Shown one piece after another: positions 42,868 through 54,022 of a stretch of 64,000 nt of DNA (the stretch's first letter is position 1; each line of letters opens with the position of its first letter). Position numbers and translations under genes: made by a program. The DNA comes from Nitrospirota bacterium (GTDB taxonomy: Bacteria; Nitrospirota; Thermodesulfovibrionia; Thermodesulfovibrionales; Dissulfurispiraceae). The stretch covers positions 1 to 64,000 of the forward strand of contig JBFMHE010000009.1 in the NCBI GenBank assembly GCA_040752355.1, given 5' to 3'. Below the pieces are notes generated by a model, which ran no database searches, was not told where the DNA came from, and was given only the letters and a program-made list of their open reading frames with translations.

Positions 42868-44010
42868 CAGCCGATCCTCCTCAGGCCGTCGGCGATGCGT
42901 ATGCTGACGGCCCGCCAGGTCGGCACTATGGCAGCGACGATACCGACTACAAACGCGGCGGCGATATCCATATAGATGGTCTCGACAGCCACATTGAAGA
43001 TCGGGAAATAGGTGCTGAGGGCGTTGCCGAAGGCCTCTGCAGCAGGAAAGGTCGCCGCAATCCCGAGGGCGCAGCCGAGCAGCGAGATGACCAGCGACTC
43101 GCCGAAGATCAGCCCTGCGATGTGATAGCTCCGGAACCCGAGGGCCTTGAATATGGCGTACTCCCCGATCCGCTCCCGTGCGGTCATCGCCATGGTATTG
43201 GCGACGACCGCCATGATAATGATGATCACGACGAACGAGACGAGCTGTATGGCCATGACGATCGCCTCGGTCATCGAGATGAAGCTGAGCTGGAAGGCCT
43301 TCTCGGTCTCGGTGAGCGTCTCGGCGAGAGAATTCTTGAACAGGGCATCGATCGCCACCGCCACCTCGGCGGCGCGGTTCGGGTTGTCGATGCCAACCAG
43401 GAAGAACCCGGCCTGGTCCGCGCGGCGGGGCGTCACCTTCTTCATCATCTCGTTCAGGTAGTCCCAGTGGAAAAAGAACTGGCTCTCGTCGGTGCTCTCG
43501 TAGCGGCCGGTGTAGATGCCGCGCAGTACGAAGTCCCAGTTGCCGGGATAGATGGTGCCTTTCAGCGTAATAGTATCGCCGATCTCCCATCCGTACTTCT
43601 GCGCGAGCGTGCGCCCCGCCACCGCGGCCTTGCGGTCGCGGACAAAGTCGGTCTCCTGACCGGGCGGGAGGACGAACTCGGGATAGAGCTCGAGATAGGG
43701 CTTCGGCTCGACCGCGAAATTGGCGAAGAAATTCTTCTCGTCGATGTAGATGCCGCCGAACCAGTTGCCGGCGGAGACGATCTCGACACCCTCGACCTGG
43801 CGGATCTTCTCCTTGTACGAGATCGGCAGCTGGAAGACGAGCGATATGGCGTTCCTGACGACCAGGCGGTTGGCTGCGGACGCCTCGACCCCGGCATACC
43901 AGGCGCTGATCACCGTCCGCAGGAGGCCGAAGGCGAGGATGGCGACGGTCATGCCGAGAATGGTGAGCGAGGAGCGGAGCCTGTGCCGGAAGGCGTTCCT
44001 GACGAGGAGC

Positions 44011-44024
<14 letters not shown>
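42867..44024 (-). CDS. ABC transporter permease, MacB/FtsX type (first)
   Basis: 385 aa with the same architecture as its partner: N-terminal helix (LRSSLTILGMTVAILAFGLL), periplasmic domain (about 45-270), and three C-terminal helices including VSFVVIIIIMAVVANTMAM and the cytoplasmic ARERIGEYAIFKALGFRSYHI motif that contacts the ATPase. It overlaps the ATPase gene by 14 nt and the second permease by 3 nt. Two different permeases suggest a heterodimer, unlike homodimeric MacB. Confidence 0.9.
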
Positions 44025-44724
<700 letters not shown>

Positions 44725-44769
44725 TCCTCTTCGCCTGGAGTTTCGTGCTCAGGGTTTCGGCTTTTTATT

Positions 44770-45987
44770 TCATTTCTCTTCGATTGTTATCGCTGCGCCG
44801 CTCTTGAGCCCTTCGGGAGGGTTGACGACGACCCGGTCGCCCGGCTTCACCCCGCTCAGGACCTCGACGACATCGCCGATGCGGCTTCCGAGCGTAACCG
44901 CGGTCAGCACCGCCCGGTCTTCCCTTACCACGAATACGACGCTCCTGCCGTTGCGGGAGACGACGGCAGCGGGATTCACCGTCACCCGCGGATACTGCTC
45001 CTTCTCGGGCACCGGCTGGGAGAGGAAGGCGACCTTCGCGCTCATCTGGGGCAGTATGCGTTTATCCTTCTCGAGAAAACGGACCTTGACCATGACCGTC
45101 GCCTTGGTCCGGTCCGCAGTGGGGACGACCATATGAACTGCGCCGTCGAAGCGGCTCTCGGGCAGCGCATCGAGCTGTATTACGCTCGGCTGGTCCGTCC
45201 TGATCTTGCCGATATTCGATTCGGAGACATCGGCCTCGACCTGGAGCGACTCCATATCGGCGATGGTCACGACCGCAGCCTGGACATTGGCGGCAGCGCC
45301 GATAGGGGTAATGATGTCTCCTACATCGGCATTCTTCGTCAGGACGACGGCGTCGAACGGAGCGCGGATCAGCGTATACTCCACGTTGACATCGGCCCTC
45401 CTGAGCGCAGCCTGTGCAGCCCTGATCGCGGCCCGGGCACCTTCGACCGCGGCCTCCGCCTTCCGGTAACGGGCGAGCGCGGCATCGTACTCCGCCCTGG
45501 TCGTATAGCCCTGCTCGAGCAGCCCCTTCTCGCGGGTGAAGCTGGCTTCGGCATCGCGCAACTCGGCCTGCGCCTGCTCGAGCTCCGAGCGGGCCACGTT
45601 CAGCCGGGCGGCTGCTTCGTTCCTCGCTGCTGCCACATCCTCGCTCTCGAGCCTGGCGATGATCTCTCCTTTTCTTACGCGGCTCCCCTCCTCGACGCCG
45701 AGCCAGACGAGCCTGCCGGTGGTCTTCGCCGAGACCGCGGCCTTGCGCTGGGCCACGACATACCCGCTCGCGTTAAGGACCGTCTGCGCCTGGTAGGGAT
45801 AGGTCTGCGAAACGGTCGCCACCCTGACCGCTGCCGCAGGCGTGAAGACGCCGCTCGCATAGAGAACGACCAGCGCGAGGATGACGACACCCGCCGCTAT
45901 CCAGTAGAACGGTTTCCTGCGCCGTGCAGGACGGAATCCCGCGGACGATTTATCAATACGTAATTTCGAAAGATCCTCATTGGCCAT
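44770..45987 (-). CDS. HlyD/MacA-type periplasmic adaptor
   Basis: 405 aa. One N-terminal membrane anchor (KPFYWIAAGVVILALVVLYASG, about 26-47), then a lipoyl half (GYVVAQRKAAVSAKTTGRL), a coiled-coil hairpin (about 105-190), the second lipoyl half (LIRAPFDAVVLTKNADVGD), and a beta-barrel/membrane-proximal region ending GLKSGAAITIEEK. It would link the inner-membrane ABC complex with an outer-membrane channel to export a drug, lipid or peptide. It is first gene of the operon; no TolC-like gene is in the window. Confidence 0.92.
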   Translation of the reverse strand: MANEDLSKLRIDKSSAGFRPARRRKPFYWIAAGVVILALVVLYASGVFTPAAAVRVATVSQTYPYQAQTVLNASGYVVAQRKAAVSAKTTGRLVWLGVEEGSRVRKGEIIARLESEDVAAARNEAAARLNVARSELEQAQAELRDAEASFTREKGLLEQGYTTRAEYDAALARYRKAEAAVEGARAAIRAAQAALRRADVNVEYTLIRAPFDAVVLTKNADVGDIITPIGAAANVQAAVVTIADMESLQVEADVSESNIGKIRTDQPSVIQLDALPESRFDGAVHMVVPTADRTKATVMVKVRFLEKDKRILPQMSAKVAFLSQPVPEKEQYPRVTVNPAAVVSRNGRSVVFVVREDRAVLTAVTLGSRIGDVVEVLSGVKPGDRVVVNPPEGLKSGAAITIEEK

Positions 45988-46036
45988 AGGGTGCGGTACT
46001 CTCCCTTTCCGGTAAACAGCATGCGAAACATTACTG

Positions 46037-46088
46037 AGAGCGTCTAACGGAATGAGGAGGGGGAGTCGGTCATTTCGTTAGGGGCTCT
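46037..46088. repeat. Intergenic hairpin repeat, family D copy 2
   Basis: AGAGCGTCTAACGGAATGA pairs with TCATTTCGTTAGGGGCTCT (16 of 19 positions by strict complementarity) around a GGAGGGGGAGTCGG loop. The right arm is identical to 1644-1662. It lies 50 nt upstream of the adaptor start. Confidence 0.65.
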
Positions 46089-46164
46089 AAACAATTATAG
46101 CAAATAGCAGCGTTGCTTACGGGAAAGCGCAGAATAAGAATCCCTAACAAAATAATGCAGCATG

Positions 46165-46300
46165 GAGTCGGACGAGGTATAGTATGTGGAGCGGTATCAG
46201 CAGCCCGAGCGGAATCATGGATGATGGAGCGGGCTGGTGCCTCGGAGGACGGCTGGATGCCGTCCGAGAATGAGCGAACATACTGTGCCTCGTCTGACTC
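46165..46300. repeat. Long structured inverted-repeat element, family A (copy B)
   Basis: The outer arms 46165-46187 and 46278-46300 pair over 23 positions; all three deviations are GU on the plus strand. The core repeats copy A: CAGCCC...CGGGCTG stem, then CTCGGAGGACGGC and GATGCCGTCCGAGAATGAGC. The outer-arm sequence is unrelated to copy A although the pairing is kept. Confidence 0.75.
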
Positions 46301-46374
46301 CCCTGCTCATTCAGTTAGCGCTCTACGAACGCACGAGGCAGTTATGGAAAAAAGCATTGCCCGGAGAGGCAAGG

Positions 46375-46410
46375 AGACAAGGGCGGAGCCGGAAGGCTCC
46401 GCCCTTGTCT
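46375..46410 (-). terminator. Terminator hairpin of nifHDK
   Basis: A perfect 16-bp stem (46375-46390 with 46395-46410) with loop GGAA starts inside the nifK stop codon. T-rich sequence appears only about 20 nt later. Confidence 0.75.
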
Positions 46411-47933
46411 CATCTGATAACGTCGAAGCTCGTGGTGTGCATGGTCTTTCGATCCATCTCGTCGAGGACCGTATTGACCACCCAGTTCACGAGGTTGATC
46501 ACGCCCTGGTAGCCGATGACCGGGTAGCGGTGGAGATGATGCCGGTCGAAGAGGGGGAACCCTATCCTGACGAGCGGGGTGCCGGTATCCCTCCAGAGGA
46601 ACTTCGCATAGGAGTTCCCGATGAGCAGATCGACGGGATCGGTGAACAGCAGGGAGCGCAGGTGCCACATATCCTTGTTGACGTAGACCTTTCCCTCGCT
46701 GCCGAACGGGCTCTCCGCGAGGAGGGCGGCCGCCTCCTCTTCGAACTTCCTGTCGCCGTTGGTGCAGACGATGTGGACCGGGACGCCGCCCATCTCCATC
46801 ACGAAGCCGATCAGTCCGAGCAGGAGGTCGGGATCGCCCACGAACGCAAACCGCTTGCCGTGGACATAGGCATGGGAGTCGACCATCGCATCGACCGCCC
46901 GGCCCCGTTCATCCTCGATCTCCCGGGGTACCGGCTTCCCGGTGATGGCGCTCAGTGCTTCGAAGAAGGCGTCGGTGTTCTTTATGCCGATCGGGGGCAG
47001 GACCGCCGTCTTCTGCTCCCACTCCTTCCTTATGTACTCCATGGTCTTCAGGGTCGAATATTTCTGGAGCGCGATGGTCGCCCGTGCATTGATCGAGTCC
47101 GCCGCGCCGGCGAGCGGCGTGCCGCCGGGATAGAGCTTGTACTCGCCCGTGTTGGGCGAATCGAAGGTGTCGCTCACATCCGCGAGAATCGTATGCTTCA
47201 CGCCCATGATGTCGAGGAGCCGCTTCATCTCGCGGTAGTCTCCCGTGTAGGTGTCGAAGCCGGGGATGATATTGACCGTGCCGTTCGGCTCGCCCTTCTT
47301 GCCCGCGGTGATGGTCGAGAGGATCGCCTTGAGCTGGTTGTCGTACCCCGTGATCTGCGAGCCGACGAAGCTCGGCGTATGGGCGAAGGGCACCGGCAGG
47401 TCCTTCGGGATGGCGCCCTTGTCCCGCGCCGCCTTCACGTACGCATTCAGGTCGTCGCCGATCACCTCGGCGATGCAGGTGGTCGAGACGGCGAGCATCT
47501 TGGGTTTATAGAGGGCGTACGCATTCTCGAGGCCCTCGAGCATGTTGTTGAGGCCTCCGAAGACGGCTGCGTCTTCGGTCATCGAGGTAGAGATCGCTGC
47601 CAGCGGCTCCTTGAAGTGCCGGTTCAGGTGGCTCCTGAAGTAGGCGACGCAGCCCTGCGCTCCCTGGACAAACGGCATGGTCCCGGCGAACCCCGCTGCG
47701 CAGAAGATCGCCCCCAGCGGCTGGCACGCCTTGGCAGGGTTGATCTTTATGTGCTGCCGGGCGAAGTTCTTCTCCTTGTACTCCTCGGTCTTCGTCCACT
47801 CCGCGACCTCCTGCACCGTTTCGGCAGGCCACGGCCTCTCGAACTCCCTCTTCCGCTCGAATTGCTCGAGGTACTCCTGCTCCCGGAACAGGTCGTTGTG
47901 GTCTTTCACCTGCATCAGCTTCATCGCTTTCAT
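46410..47933 (-). CDS. nifK: Nitrogenase molybdenum-iron protein beta chain
   Basis: 507-aa beta subunit of MoFe protein. P-cluster cysteine contexts are [29 protein letters not shown] and [13 protein letters not shown], with [13 protein letters not shown] and [18 protein letters not shown] also conserved. The ATG at 47933 is fixed by GGAGGAAG upstream and by the ATGA overlap with the nifD stop; a longer open frame upstream is only the nifD shadow. It is shorter at the N-terminus than group I proteobacterial NifK, compatible with an anaerobe-type nitrogenase. Last gene of nifHDK. Confidence 0.96.
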   Translation of the reverse strand: MKAMKLMQVKDHNDLFREQEYLEQFERKREFERPWPAETVQEVAEWTKTEEYKEKNFARQHIKINPAKACQPLGAIFCAAGFAGTMPFVQGAQGCVAYFRSHLNRHFKEPLAAISTSMTEDAAVFGGLNNMLEGLENAYALYKPKMLAVSTTCIAEVIGDDLNAYVKAARDKGAIPKDLPVPFAHTPSFVGSQITGYDNQLKAILSTITAGKKGEPNGTVNIIPGFDTYTGDYREMKRLLDIMGVKHTILADVSDTFDSPNTGEYKLYPGGTPLAGAADSINARATIALQKYSTLKTMEYIRKEWEQKTAVLPPIGIKNTDAFFEALSAITGKPVPREIEDERGRAVDAMVDSHAYVHGKRFAFVGDPDLLLGLIGFVMEMGGVPVHIVCTNGDRKFEEEAAALLAESPFGSEGKVYVNKDMWHLRSLLFTDPVDLLIGNSYAKFLWRDTGTPLVRIGFPLFDRHHLHRYPVIGYQGVINLVNWVVNTVLDEMDRKTMHTTSFDVIR

Positions 47934-49357
47934 TTCTTCCTCCGTATAAGGCTCCAGGTCGGGCTGTTCACCGTCATGTCCATATCGCGCGCGAATACCG
48001 GGAAGCCGTCGAAGCCGTGATAGGGGCCCGAGTAGTCCCATGAGTGCATCTGCCTGAAGGGCACTCCCAGCTTATGGTAGGAGTACTTCTCCTTGATGCC
48101 CGAGCCGACCATATCGGGCCTGAGCCTCCTCGTGAGCTCCTCCAGCTCGTAGAGCGTGGCGTCGTCCATGATGACCGCGCCCTCTTTCATCTCGGGATAG
48201 GTCCTCTTGTAGTCGTCGCTGTGGCCGAACTCGTAGCCCGACGCCACGACCTCCATCCCGAGGTCCTCGTAGGCGCCGATCGTATGCCGCGGCCGCAGGC
48301 CGCCCACATAGAGCATCACCTTCCTGCCTTCGAGCTTCGGCCGGTACGTTGCGATCACCTCGTCCATCAGGGGTTTGTACTTCGCGATCAGCTGCTCGGC
48401 CTTCTCCTTTACCGTATCGTCGAAGAGGGAGGCGATCTTCCTGATGCTCTCGTATATCTTGGTCGGGCCGAAGAAGTTGAACTCGACCCAGGGTATCCCG
48501 TACTCCTCTTCCATGTGCCGGCAGATGTAGTTCATCGAACGGTAGCAGTGGATGAGGTTCAGCTTCGCCTTGTGGGCGATGCCCATCTCGTTGACCGAGG
48601 CGTCCCCAGTCCACTGGGCGATGACCCTGAGACCCATCTCTTCGAGGATCTTCCTCGACGCCCAGGCATCGCCGCCGATGTTGTAGTCGCCGATAAGCGC
48701 CACGTCGTAAGGAGTCGAGGTATCGAGCTGTCCCGTGCCGAGCACATGGTCCTTGATCGTGTCGTTCGCGATGTGGTGCCCGAGGGACTGGCTCACCCCC
48801 CTGAACCCCTCGCACCGCACCGGCACGATCGGCATCTTGAACTCCTTCTGCACCTTCTTCGCCACTGCCTCGATGTCATCCCCGATGAGTCCTACCGGGC
48901 ATTCCGAAAGGATCCCGATGCCTTTGGCGAGCGGGAAGAGCTCCTTCAGCTCGTGCAGCGCCGCGTCGAGCCCCTTGTCTCCTCCGTAGACGATATCCTT
49001 CTCCTGGAAGTCGGTGGTGAACTGCATGGCGCCGAACGTATCGATACCGGTCTGTCCGTTGTAGTAGTTCCTCCGCGACCACCAGCTGTACTGCCCGCAC
49101 CCGATGGGGCCGTGGCTGACGGTGATCTGGTCCTTCACCGGTCCCCAGACGACGCCCTTCGCCCCTGCATAGGCGCATCCCCTGACCGTCATGACGCCAG
49201 GCCGCGACTTGATGTTCGACTTGACCTGGCAGGCGCTGCACTGGCCGCTCGGATCGTTGGCAGCCAGGTGCTTCGCCCGGTCCTTCTTCGCCTTTTCCGG
49301 GTAGGCTTCCAGGACCTCCTCTATCATTTTCTGCGTATCTTTGATCGCCGTGCTCAT
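47930..49357 (-). CDS. nifD: Nitrogenase molybdenum-iron protein alpha chain
   Basis: 475-aa alpha subunit carrying the FeMo-cofactor. P-cluster cysteines sit in [33 protein letters not shown] and [12 protein letters not shown]. FeMoco ligands are Cys in [12 protein letters not shown] and His in [15 protein letters not shown], and LGHHIAND holds the active-site His. These identify a Mo rather than V or Fe-only enzyme (no anfG/vnfG between D and K). Starts at 49366 and 49357 are possible; AGGAGG spacing favours the latter. The gap to nifH carries a hairpin that may tune stoichiometry. Confidence 0.96.
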   Translation of the reverse strand: MSTAIKDTQKMIEEVLEAYPEKAKKDRAKHLAANDPSGQCSACQVKSNIKSRPGVMTVRGCAYAGAKGVVWGPVKDQITVSHGPIGCGQYSWWSRRNYYNGQTGIDTFGAMQFTTDFQEKDIVYGGDKGLDAALHELKELFPLAKGIGILSECPVGLIGDDIEAVAKKVQKEFKMPIVPVRCEGFRGVSQSLGHHIANDTIKDHVLGTGQLDTSTPYDVALIGDYNIGGDAWASRKILEEMGLRVIAQWTGDASVNEMGIAHKAKLNLIHCYRSMNYICRHMEEEYGIPWVEFNFFGPTKIYESIRKIASLFDDTVKEKAEQLIAKYKPLMDEVIATYRPKLEGRKVMLYVGGLRPRHTIGAYEDLGMEVVASGYEFGHSDDYKRTYPEMKEGAVIMDDATLYELEELTRRLRPDMVGSGIKEKYSYHKLGVPFRQMHSWDYSGPYHGFDGFPVFARDMDMTVNSPTWSLIRRKK

Positions 49358-49399
49358 CGTCCTCATTCCTCCTTTATGGTGTCACGCTCGAAATACGAA

Positions 49400-49455
49400 T
49401 ATCGAAATCCGAAACTTCAGAAGTATTAGAGTTTCGTGCTTCGCTTTTCGGATTT
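49400..49455. repeat. Hairpin between nifH and nifD (family F copy 2)
   Basis: ATATCGAAATCCGAAACT and AGAGTTTCGTGCTTCG...TTTTCGGATTT are largely complementary. It resembles the hairpin before panD (17846-17927). In this position it could stabilise or partly terminate the nifH mRNA, which is usually needed in excess. Confidence 0.6.
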
Positions 49456-49460
49456 GTTTT

Positions 49461-50321
<861 letters not shown>

Positions 50322-50342
50322 TTAGTGACCGATGCCCTCTCA

Positions 50343-50358
50343 GAGCAACTGTCGTGCC
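50343..50358 (-). promoter_or_regulatory. Sigma-54 (-24/-12) promoter of nifHDK
   Basis: On the minus strand TGGCACGACAGTTGCT matches the TGGCAC-N5-TTGC consensus exactly. The -12 element is about 40 nt before the nifH start. Confidence 0.92.
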
Positions 50359-50445
50359 AGCGGAGGCGGGGGTTGATATGCAACGAGAAACAGCGGTGCC
50401 CTGAAGGACCGCCTTGCTGCATTTTGGTATGCATTAAAACATTTT

Positions 50446-50461
50446 TGTTTCGTATGCTACA
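50446..50461. promoter_or_regulatory. NifA upstream activator sequence
   Basis: TGT-TTCGTATGCT-ACA fits TGT-N10-ACA, about 90-100 nt upstream of the -24 element, the usual NifA enhancer distance. It lies in an AT-rich tract. Confidence 0.8.
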
Positions 50462-50548
50462 ATAATTACGCAGCCGGGACGAGTCTTCCCGGACGAGCGG
50501 CGCGCCGCTCGTTGACATCCGCCGCCTTTGTACGTTATATTATTCTTT

Positions 50549-50622
<74 letters not shown>

Positions 50623-50766
50623 CTAAACAGAAAGGTTTACTTTATAAGGCTATCCGACGGATGTCGGATAGCCTTACTGCTTTTCGGGCAGGATTTTCAG
50701 CGGACATTCCAGCAGATGTGAACGATGCTTCCAGAAGCTCTGCACCGTCCGGCATTACAGGGCGCC

Positions 50767-51135
50767 TCACCCGACTGCTATCTCCAGCGATATTTTATCG
50801 TAGGTGATCACCGGCGCCGTCTTGTGATCGGTCGCTTTCTTTTCAATGAGCCCTATCCGCTCCAGGTAGTTCACGTCATCGGCGATGTTCTTTACATCTC
50901 TCTTTGCCATCCGTGCGAGCTCGTTGATGGAAGAAGGCTTCCGCGTCTTGATGATATGCAGCAGCTCGAGCCTCTTCGGCGTCAGCGCCTTCCTGAACGC
51001 CTCAAAGCTGGTGAAATAGAGTCCGGTCTCTTTCTTTACCTTCTCTCCCCGCTCAATAGCTTTGGCTTTTTCTGCAAACTCATTAAGTGCTGTCTTTAAA
51101 TCCTTGATGCCTATTTTTATCTTCTTCACTTTCAC
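50767..51135 (-). CDS. HTH protein, putative antitoxin partner of DUF6516
   Basis: 122 aa. The N-terminal half is basic and helical (MKVKKIKIGIKDLKTALNEFAEKAKAIERG). The C-terminal half is a winged helix (LTPKRLELLHIIKTRKPSSINELARMAKRDVKNIADDVNYLERIGLIEKK), of the type seen in putative transcriptional regulators paired with DUF6516 proteins. The start is GTG at 51135, overlapping the reconstructed DUF6516 stop (GTGA), so the two genes form one coupled module and it probably represses its own promoter. Confidence 0.8.
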   Translation of the reverse strand: MKVKKIKIGIKDLKTALNEFAEKAKAIERGEKVKKETGLYFTSFEAFRKALTPKRLELLHIIKTRKPSSINELARMAKRDVKNIADDVNYLERIGLIEKKATDHKTAPVITYDKISLEIAVG

Positions 51136-51421
51136 AACTCACCTCTCTTATATTTCTCGACATCCCCGAAAAAGTCCCGTATCAGTCTATCGACATCGAT
51201 AAATCGGTACGTACTCACCACCTCTCTAATATGCCGGGGTCTCCTTTGCTCTCTGCATTGTCATAGCCAATCACCCTGAGATCATCGACTATGTAGACCA
51301 GAGAATACTTATAGCCATGCGGCTTATCTGTGGTCGGCGCCTGCAATTTCCACAACTTAATCTCGACAATATTGCCCGCATCGTCTACGAGCTTTGTATG
51401 TTCAAGCAAATCGGCCTTCAT
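51132..51421 (-). pseudogene. DUF6516-type putative toxin, frameshifted
   Basis: The ATG at 51421 opens a frame encoding KADLLEHTKLVDDAGNIVEI, KLWKLQ and YKYSLVYIVDDLRVIGYDN, typical of DUF6516. It stops early at 51215 after ESKGDPGILERW. The family-like C-terminus (STYRFIDVDRLIRDFFGDVE then KYKRGEL) continues in another frame and ends at 51132, overlapping the HTH gene start. Adding one C to the CCCC run (around 51240-51243) restores the whole gene. Either a real single-base deletion has silenced the toxin or the run was misread. Confidence 0.75.
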
Positions 51422-51426
51422 CTATT

Positions 51427-51439
51427 GGTATAGTATACC
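51427..51439. promoter_or_regulatory. Palindromic operator of the DUF6516/HTH module
   Basis: GGTATA-G-TATACC, a perfect 13-bp palindrome 5 nt upstream of the toxin ATG, overlapping a probable -10 region. It suits autorepression by the HTH partner. Confidence 0.55.
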
Positions 51440-51621
51440 CTTAAAAAGCGCCCTGTCAATTCTCCCTCCTTCTAACCGATTTCCCAACGTACCGACATAA
51501 AGCAACGCGAAACAGTTGCCGGTCGATCGAAAGCCTCCGTTGCACCCTTTCTCTTTTTCGCTACAATAGAGGTATGCCCTCTCTTGCTGAGAAAACCCGC
51601 GCTTAAAGGATACGTGCACGC

Positions 51622-52968
51622 ATGACGGAACCGGAAGTCCTCAGCCCAAAGATCAAGGAGCTCATCGAGCAGCGCAAGTGGACCGACCTGCGGGAGATAC
51701 TCGTGGGCTACCCGGCTCCCGATATCACCGCGCTCCTCCGCGATCTGGAGAAACCCGAACGGGTCCTGCTCTTCCGGCTCCTGCCGCGGCAGCTCTCGTC
51801 CGAGGTCTTCTCCTACATGGACGCGGCGGATAAGGACAGTCTCCTGAAGGACCTCACCGATGAGGAGACGCGCCACATCCTTTCGAACCTGAGCCCCGAC
51901 GACCGGACCGACCTGCTCTCCGAGCTCCCCGGACAGGCAACGCAGCGGCTGCTGAATCTGCTGAGCTATGAAGACCTGCGGGAGGCGCGCCAGCTCCTCG
52001 GCTATCCCGAAGAGAGCGTGGGCAGGCTGATGACGCCCGATTATGTGGCGGTCCGGCCCGACTGGACCATCGAGCAGGCCCTGGAGCATATACGGAGCAG
52101 GGGCAAGCGGAGCGAGACGGTCAATGTCATCTACGTGACCGATGCGTCCTGGACCCTGCTCGACTCCCTCGAGCTCGGCAGGTTCATCCTCGCCCCGCCC
52201 TCCGCCACGGTGCAGCAGATCATGGACTACTCCTTCGTCAGCATAGCGGCGTTCGAGGACCGGGAGGAAGCGGTGCGGATGATACAGCATTACGATCTCT
52301 ATGCCCTTCCGGTGGTCGATTCCCAGGGAGTGCTGCTCGGCATCGTAACGGTCGACGATGTCCTCGATGTGGCCCAGAAGGAGACCACCGAGGACTTCCA
52401 TAAAGCAGCGGCAGTAGCCCCGCTCAAGACGAGTTATCGCGAATCGAATATCTGGTCGCTCTACCGGAAGAGGATCGGCTGGCTCGCCGGTCTCGTGCTC
52501 GTGAACCTCGTTTCAGCAGGGGTCATCGCCGCATACGAAGAGACGCTCGCCGCCTCCATCGCCCTCGCTTTTTTCATTCCGCTGCTCATCGCGAGCGGCG
52601 GCAATGCAGGCGCGCAGTCGGCGACCCTGATGATACGCGCCATCGCCACCGGCGACGTCACCATGAAGCACTGGCTCTGGGCAGTGGGGAGAGAGGTCGG
52701 GATCGGCGTCATTCTGGGCATCACCATGGGCCTGGCCGCCTGGGCGATCGGCTTCGTCAGAGGCGGTGTCGAGATCGCTGCCGTCGTCGCGCTCTCGATG
52801 GTCGCGATCGTCGCCGTCACGAACCTCATAGGCGTCGTACTCCCCTTCCTCCTGGTGCAGCTCCGGCTCGATCCGGCGGTCGCGAGCAATCCCCTCATCA
52901 CCTCGGTAGCCGATGTCGCGGGGCTGCTCATCTACTTCTCCGTAGCCACAAGAATCCTGGGATCATAG
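51622..52968 (+). CDS. mgtE: MgtE-family magnesium transporter
   Basis: 448-aa channel-like Mg2+ importer. The N-terminal helical domain (about 1-125) with FSYMDAADKDSLLKDL and LPGQATQRLLNLLSYEDLREA is followed by tandem CBS domains (about 130-250; GRLMTPDYVAVRPDWTIEQA, VVDSQGVLLGIVTVDDVLDV). Five transmembrane helices carry PLLIASGGNAGAQSATLMIRA and the pore-lining ITSVADVAGLLIYF. The start ATG at 51622 has AAAGGA about 14 nt upstream, which is a weak site. No M-box riboswitch is seen in the 180-nt leader. Confidence 0.93.
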   Translation: MTEPEVLSPKIKELIEQRKWTDLREILVGYPAPDITALLRDLEKPERVLLFRLLPRQLSSEVFSYMDAADKDSLLKDLTDEETRHILSNLSPDDRTDLLSELPGQATQRLLNLLSYEDLREARQLLGYPEESVGRLMTPDYVAVRPDWTIEQALEHIRSRGKRSETVNVIYVTDASWTLLDSLELGRFILAPPSATVQQIMDYSFVSIAAFEDREEAVRMIQHYDLYALPVVDSQGVLLGIVTVDDVLDVAQKETTEDFHKAAAVAPLKTSYRESNIWSLYRKRIGWLAGLVLVNLVSAGVIAAYEETLAASIALAFFIPLLIASGGNAGAQSATLMIRAIATGDVTMKHWLWAVGREVGIGVILGITMGLAAWAIGFVRGGVEIAAVVALSMVAIVAVTNLIGVVLPFLLVQLRLDPAVASNPLITSVADVAGLLIYFSVATRILGS

Positions 52969-52973
52969 GCTTG

Positions 52974-53155
52974 GGAGTAGGGATATGCGGTTTTTTGGCG
53001 GGCGTGTCCGGGTTCTCTGGAGGCAAAGCAGGGTCTTGCCCCCGCCCCTTTGCTCGTGAGTAAAGTTCTGTATTCCGTACTTGCTTCGATCAGGCATCAA
53101 CGACAAATTCACGCCCGACAGAGAGCCGCATATTCCCGCTCTCCCCGCTTACTCC
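52974..53155. repeat. Extended imperfect inverted repeat downstream of mgtE
   Basis: GGAGTA / TACTCC ends, GGGATATGCGG (52980-52990) with CCGCATATTCCC (53126-53137), and CGGGCGTG (52999-53006) with CACGCCCG (53110-53117) form one long interrupted stem. An inner GCAAAG / CTTTGC hairpin lies at about 53023-53053. No gene lies here. Confidence 0.55.
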
Positions 53156-53171
53156 ATCAGGCTCATCGGGG

Positions 53172-53807
53172 CTATTTAAGAAAGCCGAACAGTTTCCCCG
53201 TCTTTCTCGCATCGACGCCGTGATACGTGCCCCGTTTCAGCACTTCGAGGAAGTTCTCATAGGTCACTTCGCCGTCGAACTCCGTGTAGCAAGCGCCCAC
53301 CTCCTTCGGCTCATGGGCGTCTGACCCGCCGGTGTACCGAATGCCGAGCTTCAGGGCGGACTCGATCGCTTTTTCGTTGTAGAGCTGCATATTGCTTCCG
53401 TTGTATCCCTCGAGAGCGCAGATCCCCTGCACCGTCTCGACCAGCGCGCCCAGGCTGTTCCCTTTGCGGTAGGGATGCGAGGGGATGACCACCCCGCCGC
53501 GGCGGTTGACCGCCTTTATCAGCTCGCTCACCGGCGCATACTTCAGGGCCAGCGTATCCGTATCCACCCCGAAGACGAGGCAGTGGCCTTCGGCGGAAGA
53601 AAATTCGACTCCCCGGAATATCCTGATGCTCCCGTCGTACTTTTCCCTGAGCCGCTCGGCCGGCTCCGACGCCTCGTACGAGTAGTGCTCGGTAAAGGCG
53701 ATGCCCTGGAGCCCCTGCTCGACGGCGCGGATAATCATCTCTTCGGGGTCGGCATCGGTGTCGCCGCTGTGCATCGAATGGACATGCAGATCGATCCTCG
53801 ATTTCAT
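53172..53807 (-). CDS. PHP-domain metal-dependent phosphoesterase
   Basis: 211 aa. PHP motifs are DLHVHSMHSGD (7-17), FTEHYSY, GVEFSS, IPSHPYRKG and GGSDAHEP. Related proteins hydrolyse nucleotide or sugar phosphates or serve as 3'-5' RNA/DNA exonuclease-like enzymes; the exact substrate is unknown. It is convergent with mgtE and divergent from the OsmC gene. Confidence 0.88.
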   Translation of the reverse strand: MKSRIDLHVHSMHSGDTDADPEEMIIRAVEQGLQGIAFTEHYSYEASEPAERLREKYDGSIRIFRGVEFSSAEGHCLVFGVDTDTLALKYAPVSELIKAVNRRGGVVIPSHPYRKGNSLGALVETVQGICALEGYNGSNMQLYNEKAIESALKLGIRYTGGSDAHEPKEVGACYTEFDGEVTYENFLEVLKRGTYHGVDARKTGKLFGFLK

Positions 53808-54022
53808 ACCACCTATCTTAGCAGGGACCGCCGCAGCTTTCCACGACTTTCTTCACCGCTTCGGCAAAGCTCAATTTGACAGCATAGCCTTAATGCGCTA
53901 CTTTTTAAGCAGGAAGGAGGACCTCCTGCAGCAGCGATAAGGAGATGCCTTTGCCCGAGTCATACCGCTCGTTTCGCCCCACTGCTCGGAACCTCTTTCA
54001 CTCCTCTATCCCGGAGGCGCCA

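Larger units (their letters stand above)
45988..46374. other. 387-nt non-coding gap between exporter operon and nifK
   Basis: It contains repeat family D copy 2 (46037-46088) and element B (46165-46300). A long antisense frame across it is a shadow of nifK. No RNA gene of a known class is recognised. Confidence 0.6.

Noticed and set aside
46113-48020. Long open frame on the plus strand opposite nifK
   Set aside because: It is an antisense shadow of nifK produced by high-GC codon bias, with no ribosome site or domain.
51440-51621. M-box magnesium riboswitch before mgtE
   Set aside because: The leader lacks the conserved M-box sequence and stems I could recognise.
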